From: a virus
DNA length: 64,000 nt
Direction: 5' to 3' (one strand)
IMG/VR virus record: IMGVR_UViG_3300044859_002374
Location: 1-64,000 of that record
In this document: piece by piece, positions 1 to 8,833 of the stretch
Numbering within the stretch: position 1 is the stretch's first letter
Layout: each line of letters opens with the position of its first letter
The notes under the pieces: model-generated
The model's input: the letters and a program-made list of their open reading frames with translations, nothing else
Databases searched by the model: none
What the model was told of the DNA's origin: nothing
Position numbers and translations under genes: made by a program

Positions 1-2533
1 TTAGTTCATACAAAGTGTATTTTTGAGTTTCAGATTCTATTTCTTTTCTTAATAATTGAAATTTTTGTAATTTCTTATATATTTCACCATTAGGATTTTC
101 ACATATTTCTTCAAACTTCATTTTGAAATCATAAATAGGGGAAGAATAAAATCCTTTTAAATTTGCTCTAGCTGATTGCAAATCTTGTAATATTTCGCTA
201 TCTTCCAAATCATCAAGGTGCATCTTTTCTAACATTGAAATTTCTTCCAAAATGCGTCTTTTCTCTTGAAGATGATCATACATTGTTTGCCTATTAAAGC
301 CTTTTCCTAAAAAATTATTTGGATCATCAGCAGGAATAAATTCATCTCTAGTTCTTGCTAAGGCAGTTGTCAATTTTAAGTTTGCAATACAACAATCAAC
401 TAGTCTTAAGCATCTATTTTTAGGAGAATCAAAATTTTCCCTCAAATATCTCTCATCAATGAATTTTTCAACTTCTGGAGTTCTGCCCACGGTTTCTTCA
501 ATTAATTTTGTAGCTTTGCATCCAACTTCTGGAGTGCATCTTGGAGATTGATAAACAATACCTTGTTCATCTAATGCGCTCATCAATAGGGTAGGTTTCT
601 CTAAATGTCTGTCATCTAAAGATAAAGTTCTTGTACCCATAATGTCTGCAATTATTTCAGTGGTGAAAACTTTCCATTCTCTTTTTAATTTGTAAAACTC
701 CAAATATCTACAAAATCCACCAGGTCTTACATCGTATGTTTTTCCAGATTTTTTGTAAGAATAAACTGGCAAATCTCCATTTGGTTTGACCCATGGTCTT
801 CCTGTATATTTTGGAAAGTAAGGTTTGGTTCTTCTGTATCCAAAATACTCACCTACAAACATGACTTGCGATTCAACAACTGGGAAAGTTTGAAAAATTT
901 TGGTTCTTTCTCCAGTATTTTCATCCATAAATTCTTGATATCTTTTTCTAAATCTAACCAAAATATCGCATGGTAATAAAAAGTCAATTTCAAATCTACT
1001 TACAGATGTAGGATTGTCAACTGGGCAAGGAATCTTCACAGGGAAAGGAATAGCATCTAGATTATAATTTTCTCTAAGTTCATTGATCATATTCCCTTCT
1101 TCTCCTGATAAGAACATGAGATCCAAATCACTGTATCTAAGATCAGGTTGTTTTTCATATGCCTTTGATAATAAATCAGCCACATGACCTAATCCGGCAG
1201 CTCTTAAATCATTTCTGAAACTACCAAGTTGTGAATTTGCTTGCATTAAGCTTGCGGTATTAGTAGATTTAGTACAAATAAATCTGTAGTAATATCTGAT
1301 TAGTGATGCATCTTTATCTTTTGGCTCAGCTGCCTTGGTATCTTCAGAAATTTCTAAATCTTCGGATGGTTCTTCATCTTCTGGTGCATTTTCTACTACA
1401 GTTTGATCAATTTTGGGAGCTTTTTTGATTGTGATACTTAGTGCAGAAAATATTCTTTCATTTTCATAACCATTTTCAACACAATCTCTAAGTCTATCCA
1501 ATGCAAATTGCTTCTTTTCTGCATCTGATTCAAACTTAGTGCCATCAGGTTTTAGTCCTGGGTAAAAATATAAATAACTTGTATCTAGTAATTCTGTTTT
1601 GCCAGTTTCATTGCTAACAACTCTTACAGGCACAGCTTCATATTCAAGTTGTCTATGGAATATTTGTAAGACAGCAATAATATTCCAAGTTGCCTTTAGT
1701 TCATCTGGAATAAACTGTTTCCATTCTTCAACATTTGGAGCATCAGGATGCAATGATAATATTCTTGCCCATACTGCTCCTGAGTTGTTCATGTTCTGAA
1801 CTGATTTGGCTAAATCTACCACTTGAGCTTTGATGTTTTCTTTATCTTCGGGTGACAGAGGAATTTCTTCATTTTTAAGAATTTGATTTGCTGTATTTTG
1901 AAGAATAAAAAACATATGATCAAGAGTCAGATCAGGATTTATTTTATTGAAAGATTCCCAAATTCTTAAGAATTTAGTGTTTATTTCATTCTTTAATCTC
2001 ATGATCTCTTCACTAATAAAGTTTTGAATGGTTGCAATTTCTTCTGGAGAATCATATTTTCTCAATGCATCGACATCTAAAAGTGTTCTTGTTGAAGAAG
2101 AATGAAGTTTGACCAATTCTGGTATAAATTTTTGATTTGCAAGTTGTATGGTGTGCTCAACTATTGCGCCAAGTTTACTGGACACTGTAACATATATTAA
2201 TCTATCAAGTTCCTTTTTGGCATCTTTCTCACCATTCATAACTCTTTGTCGAAGATCAGGTCTTTGAGATAAAACAATTTGCTTCAGCGCATCTCCAGCC
2301 AAATCACGAAGTTGATTAATATTCGCTCTATATTTCTCTAAATGTTGAGCTTCTGGTCCAAGTGGCACATGTCCAAGCATTGCATATGCATCTTGAACAC
2401 TAAGTTCAACACCATTTCTTAAAAACCAATTTTTAACCCATTCTACTTTTTGCTCTAAAGTGCCGGGAATAGATTTGATATCTACTTTTTCTGCAAAGTT
2501 TAAATCGTTAGCGAATTTTTTGAAATTGAACAT
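1..2533 (-). CDS. Large protein of unknown function with a possible nuclease-like region, 3' end cut by window
   Basis: A leftward frame runs open from the ATG at 2533-2531 to the window edge, at least 844 codons. The TTA at 1-3 is out of frame, so the true stop lies outside. An AGGG ribosome site precedes the start. The protein is mostly helical and charged with an acidic linker encoded near 1330-1400. Around 960-1000 it encodes an 'EIDFLLP' strand followed about 40 residues later by a 'VVESQVMF' strand, an arrangement like the D and E of PD-(D/E)XK nucleases; the usual lysine would be glutamine, so this is only a suggestion. It is transcribed divergently from the gene at 2644. I do not recognise the family as a whole. 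Confidence 0.8.
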   Translation of the reverse strand, partial: MFNFKKFANDLNFAEKVDIKSIPGTLEQKVEWVKNWFLRNGVELSVQDAYAMLGHVPLGPEAQHLEKYRANINQLRDLAGDALKQIVLSQRPDLRQRVMNGEKDAKKELDRLIYVTVSSKLGAIVEHTIQLANQKFIPELVKLHSSSTRTLLDVDALRKYDSPEEIATIQNFISEEIMRLKNEINTKFLRIWESFNKINPDLTLDHMFFILQNTANQILKNEEIPLSPEDKENIKAQVVDLAKSVQNMNNSGAVWARILSLHPDAPNVEEWKQFIPDELKATWNIIAVLQIFHRQLEYEAVPVRVVSNETGKTELLDTSYLYFYPGLKPDGTKFESDAEKKQFALDRLRDCVENGYENERIFSALSITIKKAPKIDQTVVENAPEDEEPSEDLEISEDTKAAEPKDKDASLIRYYYRFICTKSTNTASLMQANSQLGSFRNDLRAAGLGHVADLLSKAYEKQPDLRYSDLDLMFLSGEEGNMINELRENYNLDAIPFPVKIPCPVDNPTSVSRFEIDFLLPCDILVRFRKRYQEFMDENTGERTKIFQTFPVVESQVMFVGEYFGYRRTKPYFPKYTGRPWVKPNGDLPVYSYKKSGKTYDVRPGGFCRYLEFYKLKREWKVFTTEIIADIMGTRTLSLDDRHLEKPTLLMSALDEQGIVYQSPRCTPEVGCKATKLIEETVGRTPEVEKFIDERYLRENFDSPKNRCLRLVDCCIANLKLTTALARTRDEFIPADDPNNFLGKGFNRQTMYDHLQEKRRILEEISMLEKMHLDDLEDSEILQDLQSARANLKGFYSSPIYDFKMKFEEICENPNGEIYKKLQKFQLLRKEIESETQKYTLYEL

Positions 2534-2643
2534 TTTTATCCCTGTAAATAATATACACTATCTGTTTTTTTCTCAAATACAGTGTTCTAGCCCTACAAAC
2601 TCGAATAATATTTTAGTTAAGGTTATTTTAGGGGGAGATAACA

Positions 2644-3498
2644 ATGGCGTTGTTTACTAAATTTCTTTTATCAATTAAAGCTCTTTTAACTGCTTTATAT
2701 CTATATCACGCATCATCAACTCATTTTGTTTATTTGAATACTCCAGAAACAATAAAAAAACCTGGAATTATCTACAAGAATAATTATAAACAAAATACTA
2801 GAGTAAGGTATTTTTATCATTACAAAAATGGAACTGATAAAAAACAAAGTTTTACAATCAATACTTCAAAAACAGTAAAGAATCTGAAAAAAGGATCTTA
2901 TTCAGATCAATCACCTGAAAAAGCTGGAACAATAGCAACCAAAAATTTCATGTATGCAAAGCCGCTTGATGCAATTTTAAACTGTTCCAGTGTTTTAGAT
3001 CCATCAGAAACAATATCAGGAATCATCGAAGGCGATTTTCAAAAAAGTGATTCCATAGTTTACAAGTTTGGATCATCAAATGAAACAATGTCTTCTTTGC
3101 CCTTTTATCAAAATAAATATTATTTTGAAATTGATAAAGAAGTGGATTATGATATTCCGTCAAGTTTTCGTCTTGGAGATCCAATACCATTAGCAATTAA
3201 AGGTCAATATGGAAATGACATTGTTGTGGTTATAAATCCTAAAAAATCTGGTATATTGAAAGTTTCTTTTTCTCCAAGAGGTGGAGCAGGTTTGATTATT
3301 TTTGAAAACAAAGGTAAGATATTCATAACAAATATGAAGCCTGCTGGTAAGAAATTTGATTCAGTTGTCATGTATGTTGAAAAAGACAAAAAAGAAAGTT
3401 TTAAATTTATTCCTATTGGTGGCTTAAACTATCCAATTGAATTGCATTTTTCTTTACATTCATTGATCACTTCAGAAACAAATTTATTATCTCAGTAA
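2644..3498 (+). CDS. Putative exported protein, unknown function
   Basis: The protein has 284 residues. The ATG follows a strong GGGGGAG site 6 bases upstream. The first 25 residues include a hydrophobic run after a lysine, consistent with a signal peptide or membrane anchor. A 'YFYHYKNGT' segment near residue 60 and later alternating hydrophobic strands suggest a beta-rich secreted domain; similar 'YHHxNG' openings occur in unnamed exported bacterial proteins, but I assign no family. It is the first rightward gene after the divergent spacer and is followed 13 bases later by an acidic unknown gene. Function unknown; a role at the host envelope is possible. Confidence 0.7.
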   Translation: MALFTKFLLSIKALLTALYLYHASSTHFVYLNTPETIKKPGIIYKNNYKQNTRVRYFYHYKNGTDKKQSFTINTSKTVKNLKKGSYSDQSPEKAGTIATKNFMYAKPLDAILNCSSVLDPSETISGIIEGDFQKSDSIVYKFGSSNETMSSLPFYQNKYYFEIDKEVDYDIPSSFRLGDPIPLAIKGQYGNDIVVVINPKKSGILKVSFSPRGGAGLIIFENKGKIFITNMKPAGKKFDSVVMYVEKDKKESFKFIPIGGLNYPIELHFSLHSLITSETNLLSQ

Positions 3499-3511
3499 AA
3501 AGGATACACCT

Positions 3512-3988
3512 ATGGAAAGAAAAGTAAGTGGAACAATTGCTGATGCTGCCACTGCATTAGCACAAACAGAATCTGCATTTAGTGAAATCAATGAGATTAG
3601 TGGCAGTTTGCACAATTTTCAATTTCATAAAGTGACAGTTGAAAAAGATGGACAGCTAGTTGAAATTGAAGTTCCAATTGATGATATTGATTTATTGGAC
3701 GATTTTGATGATGATGATCTTACAAGTGAGGGTGAGCGAGCATTAGGAGTAATTGATATTGATTACGACACTACTTCTGATGCTGAAAAGAATGTAAAAA
3801 GTAGAAACAAGCTTGAACTTGGTGAAATGGTTATTGATGATGAAGGGAACTACACAATCACATGTCCATACACTGGCAGCACCCAAGTTTATCAAGTAAG
3901 CACTGGTATTTTTGCAAGCTACGAAACTGATCAAAGATTCAGAATTGAAGTAAATTTAGCAGACACAAAAGCAAACGAGGAAGATTAG
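3512..3988 (+). CDS. Acidic protein of unknown function
   Basis: The protein has 158 residues, with an AGGA ribosome site 10 bases before the ATG. The centre is strongly acidic (residues about 55-75, many Asp). The C-terminal third looks like a small beta domain ('GNYTITCPYTGSTQVYQV'). No family is recognised. Its stop overlaps by a few bases the end of a leftward gene, making a convergent junction. The acidic central segment could mimic nucleic acid or bind a basic partner, which is inference. Confidence 0.65.
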   Translation: MERKVSGTIADAATALAQTESAFSEINEISGSLHNFQFHKVTVEKDGQLVEIEVPIDDIDLLDDFDDDDLTSEGERALGVIDIDYDTTSDAEKNVKSRNKLELGEMVIDDEGNYTITCPYTGSTQVYQVSTGIFASYETDQRFRIEVNLADTKANEED

Positions 3989-4227
3989 TCTTCCTCGTCA
4001 TCCTCAACAATAATTCCAAAAGCTGGACTTTGATTTTCAATAATCATATCCAGCTTTTCTTCTACACTGGATAATTGTTCTTCCAAAGATTTCATTTTAG
4101 ATTTTATCTCTTTAAAATGTCTACTATTGGATTCTAAAAGAGCCCCGCAGATTTTTCCAATTTCTGTTATAGAGATTTCGCCATTTTCAGCTAACTCCAT
4201 TATTTTATCTAATTGAGCCTGTGTCAT
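3985..4227 (-). CDS. Small coiled-coil protein
   Basis: The protein has 80 residues: an N-terminal helical segment, a heptad-like stretch at residues about 38-65 ('IKSKMKSLEEQLSSVEEKL') and an acidic tail. Its start overlaps the stop of the upstream leftward gene (ATGA type), so the two are probably co-translated. It sits in a small leftward island inside a rightward region. The coiled coil suggests oligomerisation. Function unknown. Confidence 0.6.
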   Translation of the reverse strand: MTQAQLDKIMELAENGEISITEIGKICGALLESNSRHFKEIKSKMKSLEEQLSSVEEKLDMIIENQSPAFGIIVEDDEED

Positions 4228-4418
4228 CTTTTTAGCCTCGTTTTTGGGAATGATGAAGTAACTTCTGCATCAGGATAAGTTTGTATCATTTGAACAACTT
4301 TATCAAGCTTGTCTTTTGCTTCTTTTGCATCATCAGAAATTAATGCTGCCTCCATAATATGTTTTCTTAATTCGTATAAATCCATCAATAACATATCTTT
4401 ATCAATAAGTATTTTCAT
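4224..4418 (-). CDS. Small helical protein, unknown function
   Basis: The protein has 64 residues, predicted all-helical ('MDLYELRKHIMEAALISDDAKEAKDKLDKVVQM'). On the leftward strand a GAGAAGGGG ribosome site lies just upstream of the ATG at 4418-4416, which supports this start. It overlaps the following small gene by 4 bases. The rightward gene starting at 4420 is head to head with it, leaving almost no spacer, so their control signals must overlap each other's coding sequence. Function unknown. Confidence 0.6.
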   Translation of the reverse strand: MKILIDKDMLLMDLYELRKHIMEAALISDDAKEAKDKLDKVVQMIQTYPDAEVTSSFPKTRLKR

Positions 4419-4419
4419 T

Positions 4420-4908
4420 ATGAATACCCCTTCTCATTTATATAGATTCACCAAATTCAAAAATGAAATTATGGTAAAAGTGGCAGAACCATATAAAATT
4501 TCAGACAACAAATTTGCCTTCAGTGATAATTATAAAATAAAACAAAAAAAGATTATTGAAATTGAAACTGAAGGTAAGATTATTAAGAAAACATGTCATT
4601 ACAATAAAGATTATCATTCTTCAACATATTTATCATTTGCATCTCATGATATAAATACGGAATCGCAAATAGCAATACCCTTGTATTCAAAATGCAAATT
4701 TACATGTGCATCGTGTAATAGAATTTTTATTGACCAAAAACAATCAAAATGTTGCTCAATGCGAGGGCTAATAATCATTGAAGAAGCTCAAATAAATAAA
4801 ATTTATATTCCAAAACTCAACGAAATAAATGATGTACTTTCTTTAGTCAAGGATGAATTTATAGAATTGCATTTTCCTGATTTATTGGATAGTATTATGA
4901 TGAAATGA
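4420..4908 (+). CDS. Putative zinc-binding protein, unknown function
   Basis: The protein has 162 residues from the ATG at 4420; a longer frame reaching 4309 would overlap the leftward gene fully and is not favoured. No clear ribosome site precedes it, so the start is uncertain; ATG 4471 is an alternative. The C-terminal half has a cysteine cluster (CKFTCASC, then CC about 16 residues on) that could form a zinc ribbon. Its stop overlaps the start of the SbcC-like gene by 4 bases, so it is the first gene of the recombination operon. Function unknown. Confidence 0.6.
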   Translation: MNTPSHLYRFTKFKNEIMVKVAEPYKISDNKFAFSDNYKIKQKKIIEIETEGKIIKKTCHYNKDYHSSTYLSFASHDINTESQIAIPLYSKCKFTCASCNRIFIDQKQSKCCSMRGLIIIEEAQINKIYIPKLNEINDVLSLVKDEFIELHFPDLLDSIMMK

Positions 4909-6068
4909 ATGGAAATCATATAAAAAGCGTCAGGATAGAAAACTTTGCCAATCACAAAGATACATTTGTCACTCTTGAGCCTGGTACGAATATTATCACT
5001 GGCACTTCAGACAGTGGAAAAACAGCTTTTGTCAGAGCGTTGATGTTTGTTCTTGACAATATGTCTTCAGGCACATCCTACGTTAATAAACTAACAAAGG
5101 CTAAGTTTGCTAAAGTAACAGTTGAATTTTCTGATGGCAGAGTGATATCACGTTCCAAGGGCGACAGTGTAAATAAAGTTGAATTCAAACATCCTGAAGA
5201 TGAAAACTTCACTGTGTATTCAAACTTTAGCACAAAATACCCTGAGGCTGTAAATACTTTTCTTCTGAACTTACCAAAAGATGAAGAAAACAAAGCCTTG
5301 TATTATGCCAAACAATCGAAGAAATTATTTTTGATTGATCAGACATCACAATCTATGCCCAAAACTTTATCTCAACTTCTCAATATTGGAGATCTTGAAG
5401 AAGTGGGTAAAAATCTTGGATCTGAAGTGCATACAATTGAAAAATCTTTTAAATCAAAATCCAAAGATTATGATCAGCTTAAATCTGAGATTGATGAAAA
5501 ATACGCTGATTTAGAAAATGATTTACTTCACAAAATAAATCTTGAAGAACTTTTAAATAATTGCACTTTGATTGAGCAAGATTGCAAACAGATTTCTGAA
5601 TATATAGATAAACTTCAAAGATTAAAAGATTCTAATCGTGAAATTTCTAACACCATTGGCGAATGTGACAAAATAATAAACTCCGTGTCTGATCATTTGA
5701 ATGATTTGGAAACTTTAGAAGATAAATTTAAAAATCTATCTGCATATATAAAAATAGTAAATAAATACAACAATAATAAAGCAGCTCTTGAAACTGAAAT
5801 CTCAAAAGCTACAGCCATTTGTGATGACAACTTCGTGCAATCAATTTCTGACATTGAATCATTGAAAAATAAATTGAATGATTTGAAAAAGTTTATTGAT
5901 TTTTTTTCTGACCAGAAAACTTTGATTGACACTAAAAATAATGAAATTTCAAATTTAGCTAGCAAGATTGATACTGATAAGCAAGAGTATGAGAGAATCA
6001 AAACTATCTTGATTGATGAAAAGATTGTTTGCGATATTTGTAACAAATTTGGTGGTGAATTAATTTGA
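4905..6068 (+). CDS. SbcC/Rad50-like ATPase, N-terminal half ending at a zinc hook
   Basis: The protein has 387 residues. It opens like SbcC/Rad50/gp46 ('SVRIENFANHKDTFVTLEPG') with a Walker A GTSDSGKT at residues 33-40. From about residue 165 it is a long coiled coil, and it stops just after a CxxC (Cys376, Cys379), the zinc-hook signature that in Rad50 sits mid-protein at the coiled-coil apex. The signature motif, Walker B and second ATPase lobe are absent here and are found in the gene at 7306. The SbcD-like nuclease follows with a 4-base overlap. Known role of the family: an ATP-driven Mre11/Rad50-type nuclease complex for DNA-end processing and recombination-dependent replication. The split is seen in sequence; assembly of the halves is inferred. 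Confidence 0.8.
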   Translation: MNGNHIKSVRIENFANHKDTFVTLEPGTNIITGTSDSGKTAFVRALMFVLDNMSSGTSYVNKLTKAKFAKVTVEFSDGRVISRSKGDSVNKVEFKHPEDENFTVYSNFSTKYPEAVNTFLLNLPKDEENKALYYAKQSKKLFLIDQTSQSMPKTLSQLLNIGDLEEVGKNLGSEVHTIEKSFKSKSKDYDQLKSEIDEKYADLENDLLHKINLEELLNNCTLIEQDCKQISEYIDKLQRLKDSNREISNTIGECDKIINSVSDHLNDLETLEDKFKNLSAYIKIVNKYNNNKAALETEISKATAICDDNFVQSISDIESLKNKLNDLKKFIDFFSDQKTLIDTKNNEISNLASKIDTDKQEYERIKTILIDEKIVCDICNKFGGELI

Positions 6069-7051
6069 AAAAAATCAAAACACTTGTTGTGGGTGACAAC
6101 CATTGCAAAGACAAAAATCCAGCCAATAGAATTGATGAATATTGGCTCACATCGACAAATAAATTTCTAGAAACCTTAGAGATAGCGGAAGCTAATAAAG
6201 TTGATTATGTTATATATTTAGGCGATATTTTTGACCACAGGCTATCAGGACCAAAAACAAGAAACACTCTGATCAAACATTTGCATAGTCAAAAAAATGG
6301 AGAACCATGGTCATTCAGAAAATTCGTTGTTGTGGGCAATCATGATATCGAAAGTTCATATCCACTCATGGAATCTGATTTAGGATCTTTGATTGAAGCA
6401 AATGTCATTGAAAAAATGGATTACTGTGCTGAATTTAGCGTAGCATTTGCTCATTTTATTCCAGATATTGAGGAGAGTCTTGAAAATGGATTCTTGACCA
6501 CTCAACCTGCAGTTATTTGGGCATGTCATGCTGCTATATCAGACAAGCCTAACAGTATGTATCGAGTCACGATGTTTAAGGATTTACCACTTCATCCTAA
6601 TACCCAAGTTGTGTTTGCTGGTCATATTCATACACCTATGTCCCAGGAAAGAAGTGATGGCAGAATGTTCATCAATCCAGGGGCTGTAGGAAGAACATCT
6701 GCTAAAAAAGACAATTTGGAAAGAGATATCTATGTTGTATTGATGGAATACGATTTGGATGGAAATACATACAATATTGAATATATTCCTTTGAAAACTG
6801 CCTTGCCAGCAGAGCAAGTTTTCAGATTGGAAGAAATCAAAGAAGAGAAAGCTGTAAAGCAAGAACTTAAGGAATTTGTAAAGCAAACTGCATCATTTCA
6901 ATCTGGTACATGGTCTTACACAACTTTGGAAGACAAAATTGAAGCGATTAAAGATTTTGCAAAGGCGAGAGATGTTGAAGAAGAAGTAATTGAAATTGCT
7001 GTAAATGCTATGATAAAGTTCAACAACAACACTAAAAAGACAGAGGCATAA
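6065..7051 (+). CDS. SbcD/Mre11-like DNA nuclease (gp47-type)
   Basis: The protein has 328 residues. It starts at TTG overlapping the stop of the ATPase half; no nearby ATG fits. All calcineurin-type metallophosphoesterase motifs are present in order: GDNH (Asp11, His13), GDIFDH (about residue 54), GNHD (about 92), a His in 'ACHAA', and GHIH (about 178), which bind the two metal ions. The helical C-terminal tail (about 250-328) could hold the ATPase. The family cuts DNA ends as a nuclease partner of SbcC/Rad50. Lying between the two ATPase halves in one operon strongly suggests the complex is built from these genes. Confidence 0.88.
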   Translation: MKKIKTLVVGDNHCKDKNPANRIDEYWLTSTNKFLETLEIAEANKVDYVIYLGDIFDHRLSGPKTRNTLIKHLHSQKNGEPWSFRKFVVVGNHDIESSYPLMESDLGSLIEANVIEKMDYCAEFSVAFAHFIPDIEESLENGFLTTQPAVIWACHAAISDKPNSMYRVTMFKDLPLHPNTQVVFAGHIHTPMSQERSDGRMFINPGAVGRTSAKKDNLERDIYVVLMEYDLDGNTYNIEYIPLKTALPAEQVFRLEEIKEEKAVKQELKEFVKQTASFQSGTWSYTTLEDKIEAIKDFAKARDVEEEVIEIAVNAMIKFNNNTKKTEA

Positions 7052-7309
7052 ATGGATATCGCAGATTACACAAAACGAATAAAAGCTTTGCGAGATGAAA
7101 TCACACGAGCTGAAACTGTTAAAGATATTAAAGAAAAAGAACTTGAAGTTCTTCTCACAGATTTCAAAAATACATCTACAGAGGTTAAAACAAAATATGG
7201 GATTGGAGTAAACAAGCTCCAGAGTTTATATGACTCTACTGATCAAACTCTTGTTGAAAAATTAGGCGAAGCAGAACAAATTCTTAGCGAGATAAAAAAC
7301 GCAGAATGA
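7052..7309 (+). CDS. Small coiled-coil protein between SbcD-like and SbcC C-half genes
   Basis: The protein has 85 residues, almost entirely predicted coiled coil ('RIKALRDEITRAETVKDIKEKELEVL'). An AGAGG ribosome site precedes the ATG. It abuts the SbcD-like stop and overlaps the C-terminal ATPase half by 4 bases. Its position and coil make it a candidate third subunit that bridges the two ATPase halves or replaces part of the missing coil of the C-half. No homology is claimed. Confidence 0.7.
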   Translation: MDIADYTKRIKALRDEITRAETVKDIKEKELEVLLTDFKNTSTEVKTKYGIGVNKLQSLYDSTDQTLVEKLGEAEQILSEIKNAE

Positions 7310-8007
7310 CACTGAAAGATCTTAAACAAAAGTACGACAAAATCGACAGACATTTAGAGTATCTTGAAAAACAGAAAAAAAATGATGTTGATAGATTAAA
7401 TTTATTAAACACTCAACTTGAAAAGCTTAAACTAGATAAAACTTATACTCAAAAGGCTGAAGTGATGATGATTTCAAAAGCAACAGAAATTCGCGATTCA
7501 GCTATTGATACAATTGAAAGTATTGTAACTTTAGGTGTTAAGTTTATTTACGGAGACGATTATCGTGTTCAATTCAACAAGCATGAAGAGCAAAGAGAAC
7601 AAGGACAAAAATCTGGTTTCAATATCAGTTTTGAAATTGTTTCCAATTCAAATGGTGAAGAATTAGTCACTGGAATAGATGACCGTGGTGGTGGATTGCT
7701 TGAAGTGGCAAGTGCTTTGACCAGATTAGCATTTCTTAAAATGAAGAAGCATGATGCATTTATCATTTTGGATGAATCATGGTCTGCTGTATCTGCAGAT
7801 AGCAAAATGGAAAATCTAATTGAGTTTATCAAATACCATGTCGAAGAAAATGATTTGCAATTAATTCTTAATACTCATAGACAAGAGATCTTTGGAAAAA
7901 TAGCAAACAAGATAATAAGGGTTACAAAAAAAGACGGTATTGCAAACATGACACCTGTAACATATGATGTAATCCAAGAAGAACAAAAATCTCTAATAGA
8001 TGGTTAA
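7306..8007 (+). CDS. SbcC/Rad50-like ATPase, C-terminal half
   Basis: The protein has 233 residues: a coiled coil (about 1-75), then an ATPase lobe with an ABC-signature-like 'DRGGGLLEVASAL' (126-138), a Walker B 'FIILDES' (Asp156, Glu157) and an H-loop 'LNTHRQE' (His191). There is no Walker A and no zinc-hook cysteine, so it must pair with the Walker A half at 4905. The GGG form of the signature resembles RecF/SMC-type ATPases of other phages. The coil is far shorter than that of the N-half, so the two arms do not match in length. Confidence is high for an SMC-like C-lobe and moderate for the pairing. Confidence 0.8.
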   Translation: MTLKDLKQKYDKIDRHLEYLEKQKKNDVDRLNLLNTQLEKLKLDKTYTQKAEVMMISKATEIRDSAIDTIESIVTLGVKFIYGDDYRVQFNKHEEQREQGQKSGFNISFEIVSNSNGEELVTGIDDRGGGLLEVASALTRLAFLKMKKHDAFIILDESWSAVSADSKMENLIEFIKYHVEENDLQLILNTHRQEIFGKIANKIIRVTKKDGIANMTPVTYDVIQEEQKSLIDG

Positions 8008-8008
8008 A

Positions 8009-8833
8009 ATGAGTCTTAAAAAAACGGATAGCACAGTAGAAATGGTCACGTCAATTTATTCTAAACCTGTACCTTCACAATCTGAACTTTCTAATCCTTT
8101 TGCTGCCAACAAACGGAGAAAGAAAACTACTTTGGTTGAGAAGAACGATAAGACTTTGCCTGATTCTATAGAAAATTGGTCCAGTAAGAATTTTGTCGAT
8201 TATTTTGCAGAAGAATATTATAAAATTTTCAAAGGCAAATACAAAATAACATATATTTCTGACAACAAACTTATTAATGAAATATTTGATTTCATGGAAG
8301 AAAATCAATTACCCAAACAAATATGGACCAAAAAGTTTATTGATTGGTGCTTCTTGAATAACTCTGTTTTACTACAGTCAGTAGGTTCATTTTTACTGAT
8401 GAATCTACGAAAGTTCTTGAATAAATTCTACCAAGATGTTGTTCTTACCAGTGCTAATATTAGCTTGATTGATATTTTTAATGAAGTTAAGGACATGGAT
8501 GATAAAGGTAGATCAAAAGAAATTCTTGCAAAATACGGTATTCCTATTGCTGCCACTTATTTTATTCATCAAAAAGATATATCTTATGACAATGTAGTTG
8601 CTGGATTATCTAAGTTGTTTACTAAATTTGAGTCTGGAACTGTTGAAGAGAAAAAGATATTGTCTGATATATTTCAAAAATCAATATCTCGATCTCCTTA
8701 CATACCAGAATTTGCTTTGCTAAATTGGAGAGATTTGTTTTTTTTAGCAAAGAAGTTTAGCAAAGAATCATGGTGGCGAGAAGAAGATTACCCAGGAGAG
8801 CCACGGTTTAAATACGATAAATTTTTAAAATGA
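8009..8833 (+). CDS. Replication-operon protein of unknown function
   Basis: About 274 residues. Two starts are possible: ATG 8000 overlapping the previous stop, or ATG 8009 just after it; neither has a clear ribosome site. The N-terminal 60 residues are polar and basic ('NKRRKK'), and the rest is helical with aromatic residues and a conserved-looking end ('WWREEDYPGEPRFKYDKFLK'). It sits between the recombination ATPase and a Ycf46-like AAA+ gene, and upstream of the helicase loader and helicase. A helicase- or primosome-associated role is possible from context only. No family is recognised. Confidence 0.65.
   Translation: MSLKKTDSTVEMVTSIYSKPVPSQSELSNPFAANKRRKKTTLVEKNDKTLPDSIENWSSKNFVDYFAEEYYKIFKGKYKITYISDNKLINEIFDFMEENQLPKQIWTKKFIDWCFLNNSVLLQSVGSFLLMNLRKFLNKFYQDVVLTSANISLIDIFNEVKDMDDKGRSKEILAKYGIPIAATYFIHQKDISYDNVVAGLSKLFTKFESGTVEEKKILSDIFQKSISRSPYIPEFALLNWRDLFFLAKKFSKESWWREEDYPGEPRFKYDKFLK

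Noticed and set aside
1-3. TTA at the left edge as the stop codon of the leftward gene
   Set aside because: It is out of frame with the ATG at 2533; the in-frame last codon is CTA (Leu) at 4-2, so the gene continues beyond the window.
5693-6103. 136-codon leftward open frame opposite the SbcC-like gene
   Set aside because: It lies wholly over a well-supported gene and spans its junction with the nuclease gene; composition is that of an antisense coiled coil.
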